A stretch of DNA of 14,831 bases from contig JALOBD010000041.1 in assembly GCA_023228445.1 (NCBI GenBank), forward strand, positions 1 to 14,831, read 5' to 3'. Positions 14,394-14,831 of the stretch are shown piece after piece. Below the pieces are notes generated by a model. The model worked only from the letters and a program-made list of their open reading frames with translations, was not told the origin of the DNA and did no database searches. The translations under genes and the position numbers were made by a program. Every line of letters starts with the position of its first letter. Positions within the stretch are counted from its first letter, which is position 1. Source of the DNA: Sphaerochaeta sp. (lineage in GTDB: Bacteria; Spirochaetota; Spirochaetia; Sphaerochaetales; Sphaerochaetaceae).

Positions 14394-14831
14394 TTACAGA
14401 CTGGGATCGAGCTGGAAGCACGCTTCCTTGATGAGCTCGTTCACACTCGGGTGGGGGAAGACAATCTCTTTGACGTCCTGGACGCGCAGCTCCGCCTCGA
14501 TGAGCGCTGCTGCCCCCCAGATGATCTCACTGGCATAACTGCCGAGCAGGTGAATTCCCACGATCGCACCGCTCTGCCGGTGGGCGATGACCTTCACCAA
14601 CCCGCCGGCACGCTTGCCCTCCTCGGCCAAGAAGCGTCCACTTGCCCGCATCTGGACCGTTGCGCTCTCGATGGGGATGCCCTTCGCCTGTGCCTCGGCC
14701 TCAGTCAGCCCACAGCCAGCCACCTCGGGGCTGCCGTAGACAGCCCACGGGATGGCGTCGTAGCGCATGCGCATCGCCTTGGAAGCGAAGATGTTCGACA
14801 CGGCGACCTCACCCATCCGCGATGCGCTGTG
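14394..14831 (-). CDS. lpdA: Dihydrolipoyl dehydrogenase (E3), C-terminal part
   Basis: This is the last 145 codons of a gene that runs off the right edge; the visible protein begins HSASRMGEVAVSNIFA. It contains the dimerisation domain of pyridine nucleotide-disulfide oxidoreductases: IPWAVYGSPEVAGCGLTEAEA, GLVKVIAHRQSGAIVGIHLLG, SEIIWGAAALIEAEL and the active-site HPSVNE, whose His-x5-Glu-type pair (His, then Glu four residues on) is typical of lipoamide dehydrogenases, as opposed to glutathione or mercuric reductases. It would reoxidise lipoyl-E2 with NAD+. Its position 22 bp upstream of E1 in the same direction shows the pair are co-transcribed. The real start and the FAD and redox-disulfide regions are outside the window. 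Confidence 0.9.
   Translation of the reverse strand, partial: HSASRMGEVAVSNIFASKAMRMRYDAIPWAVYGSPEVAGCGLTEAEAQAKGIPIESATVQMRASGRFLAEEGKRAGGLVKVIAHRQSGAIVGIHLLGSYASEIIWGAAALIEAELRVQDVKEIVFPHPSVNELIKEACFQLDPSL

Overview
The window is a compact bacterial chromosomal segment of fairly high GC. It holds ten complete genes and two partial ones, with short intergenic gaps and the standard genetic code (TAA, TAG and TGA all end genes). No RNA gene, insertion sequence, CRISPR array or phage gene was seen. The gene content (sugar oxidoreductases, a XylR-type AraC regulator, a LacI regulator, a rhamnulokinase and a fused 2-oxoacid-dehydrogenase-type E1) points to a saccharolytic anaerobe or facultative anaerobe. 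I lean towards a Sphaerochaeta-like spirochaete, but nothing here is a decisive taxonomic marker.

Left part, positions 1-5365. On the + strand, the tail of an unknown gene, an EFR1-type flavodoxin/ferredoxin protein and a MalY/PatB-type PLP C-S lyase/aminotransferase are joined by one-base stop/start overlaps. A XylR-like regulator (- strand) converges on malY, overlapping its 3' end by 10 bp. It is divergent from a second + strand unit, an aldo/keto reductase followed by a zinc-dependent polyol-type dehydrogenase. The divergent intergenic region holds two back-to-back promoter-like sequences that share one -35 palindrome. The reductase/dehydrogenase pair looks like an oxidoreductive aldose-to-alditol-to-ketose route under a pentose-type regulator.

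Right part, positions 5358-14831, all on the - strand. In order of transcription: the C-terminus of dihydrolipoyl dehydrogenase (E3, cut by the window edge), a fused E1 alpha-beta thiamine-diphosphate dehydrogenase, a PHP-domain metallohydrolase, an SrlD-like (sorbitol-6-phosphate 2-dehydrogenase type) SDR with an unexplained N-terminal domain, a SorE-like (L-sorbose-1-phosphate reductase type) dehydrogenase and a rhamnulokinase-type FGGY kinase. Spacings run from a 4-bp overlap to 22 bp, so this looks like one operon. After a 299-bp gap with a 14-bp operator palindrome comes a LacI-family regulator.

The most interesting reading is that the right operon is one unusual sugar pathway. The kinase would make a ketose 1-phosphate, the SorE-like enzyme would reduce it to an alditol phosphate, and the SrlD-like enzyme would re-oxidise it at the opposite end. 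If the sugar is a 6-deoxyketose such as L-rhamnulose, the product is a methyl ketone (a 1-deoxyketose 6-phosphate). That has the same ketol arrangement that acetoin-dehydrogenase-type E1 enzymes cleave to acetyl-CoA plus an aldehyde, here a tetrose phosphate. This is an inference from family assignments and gene order; E2 and the operon promoter lie outside the window or are absent.
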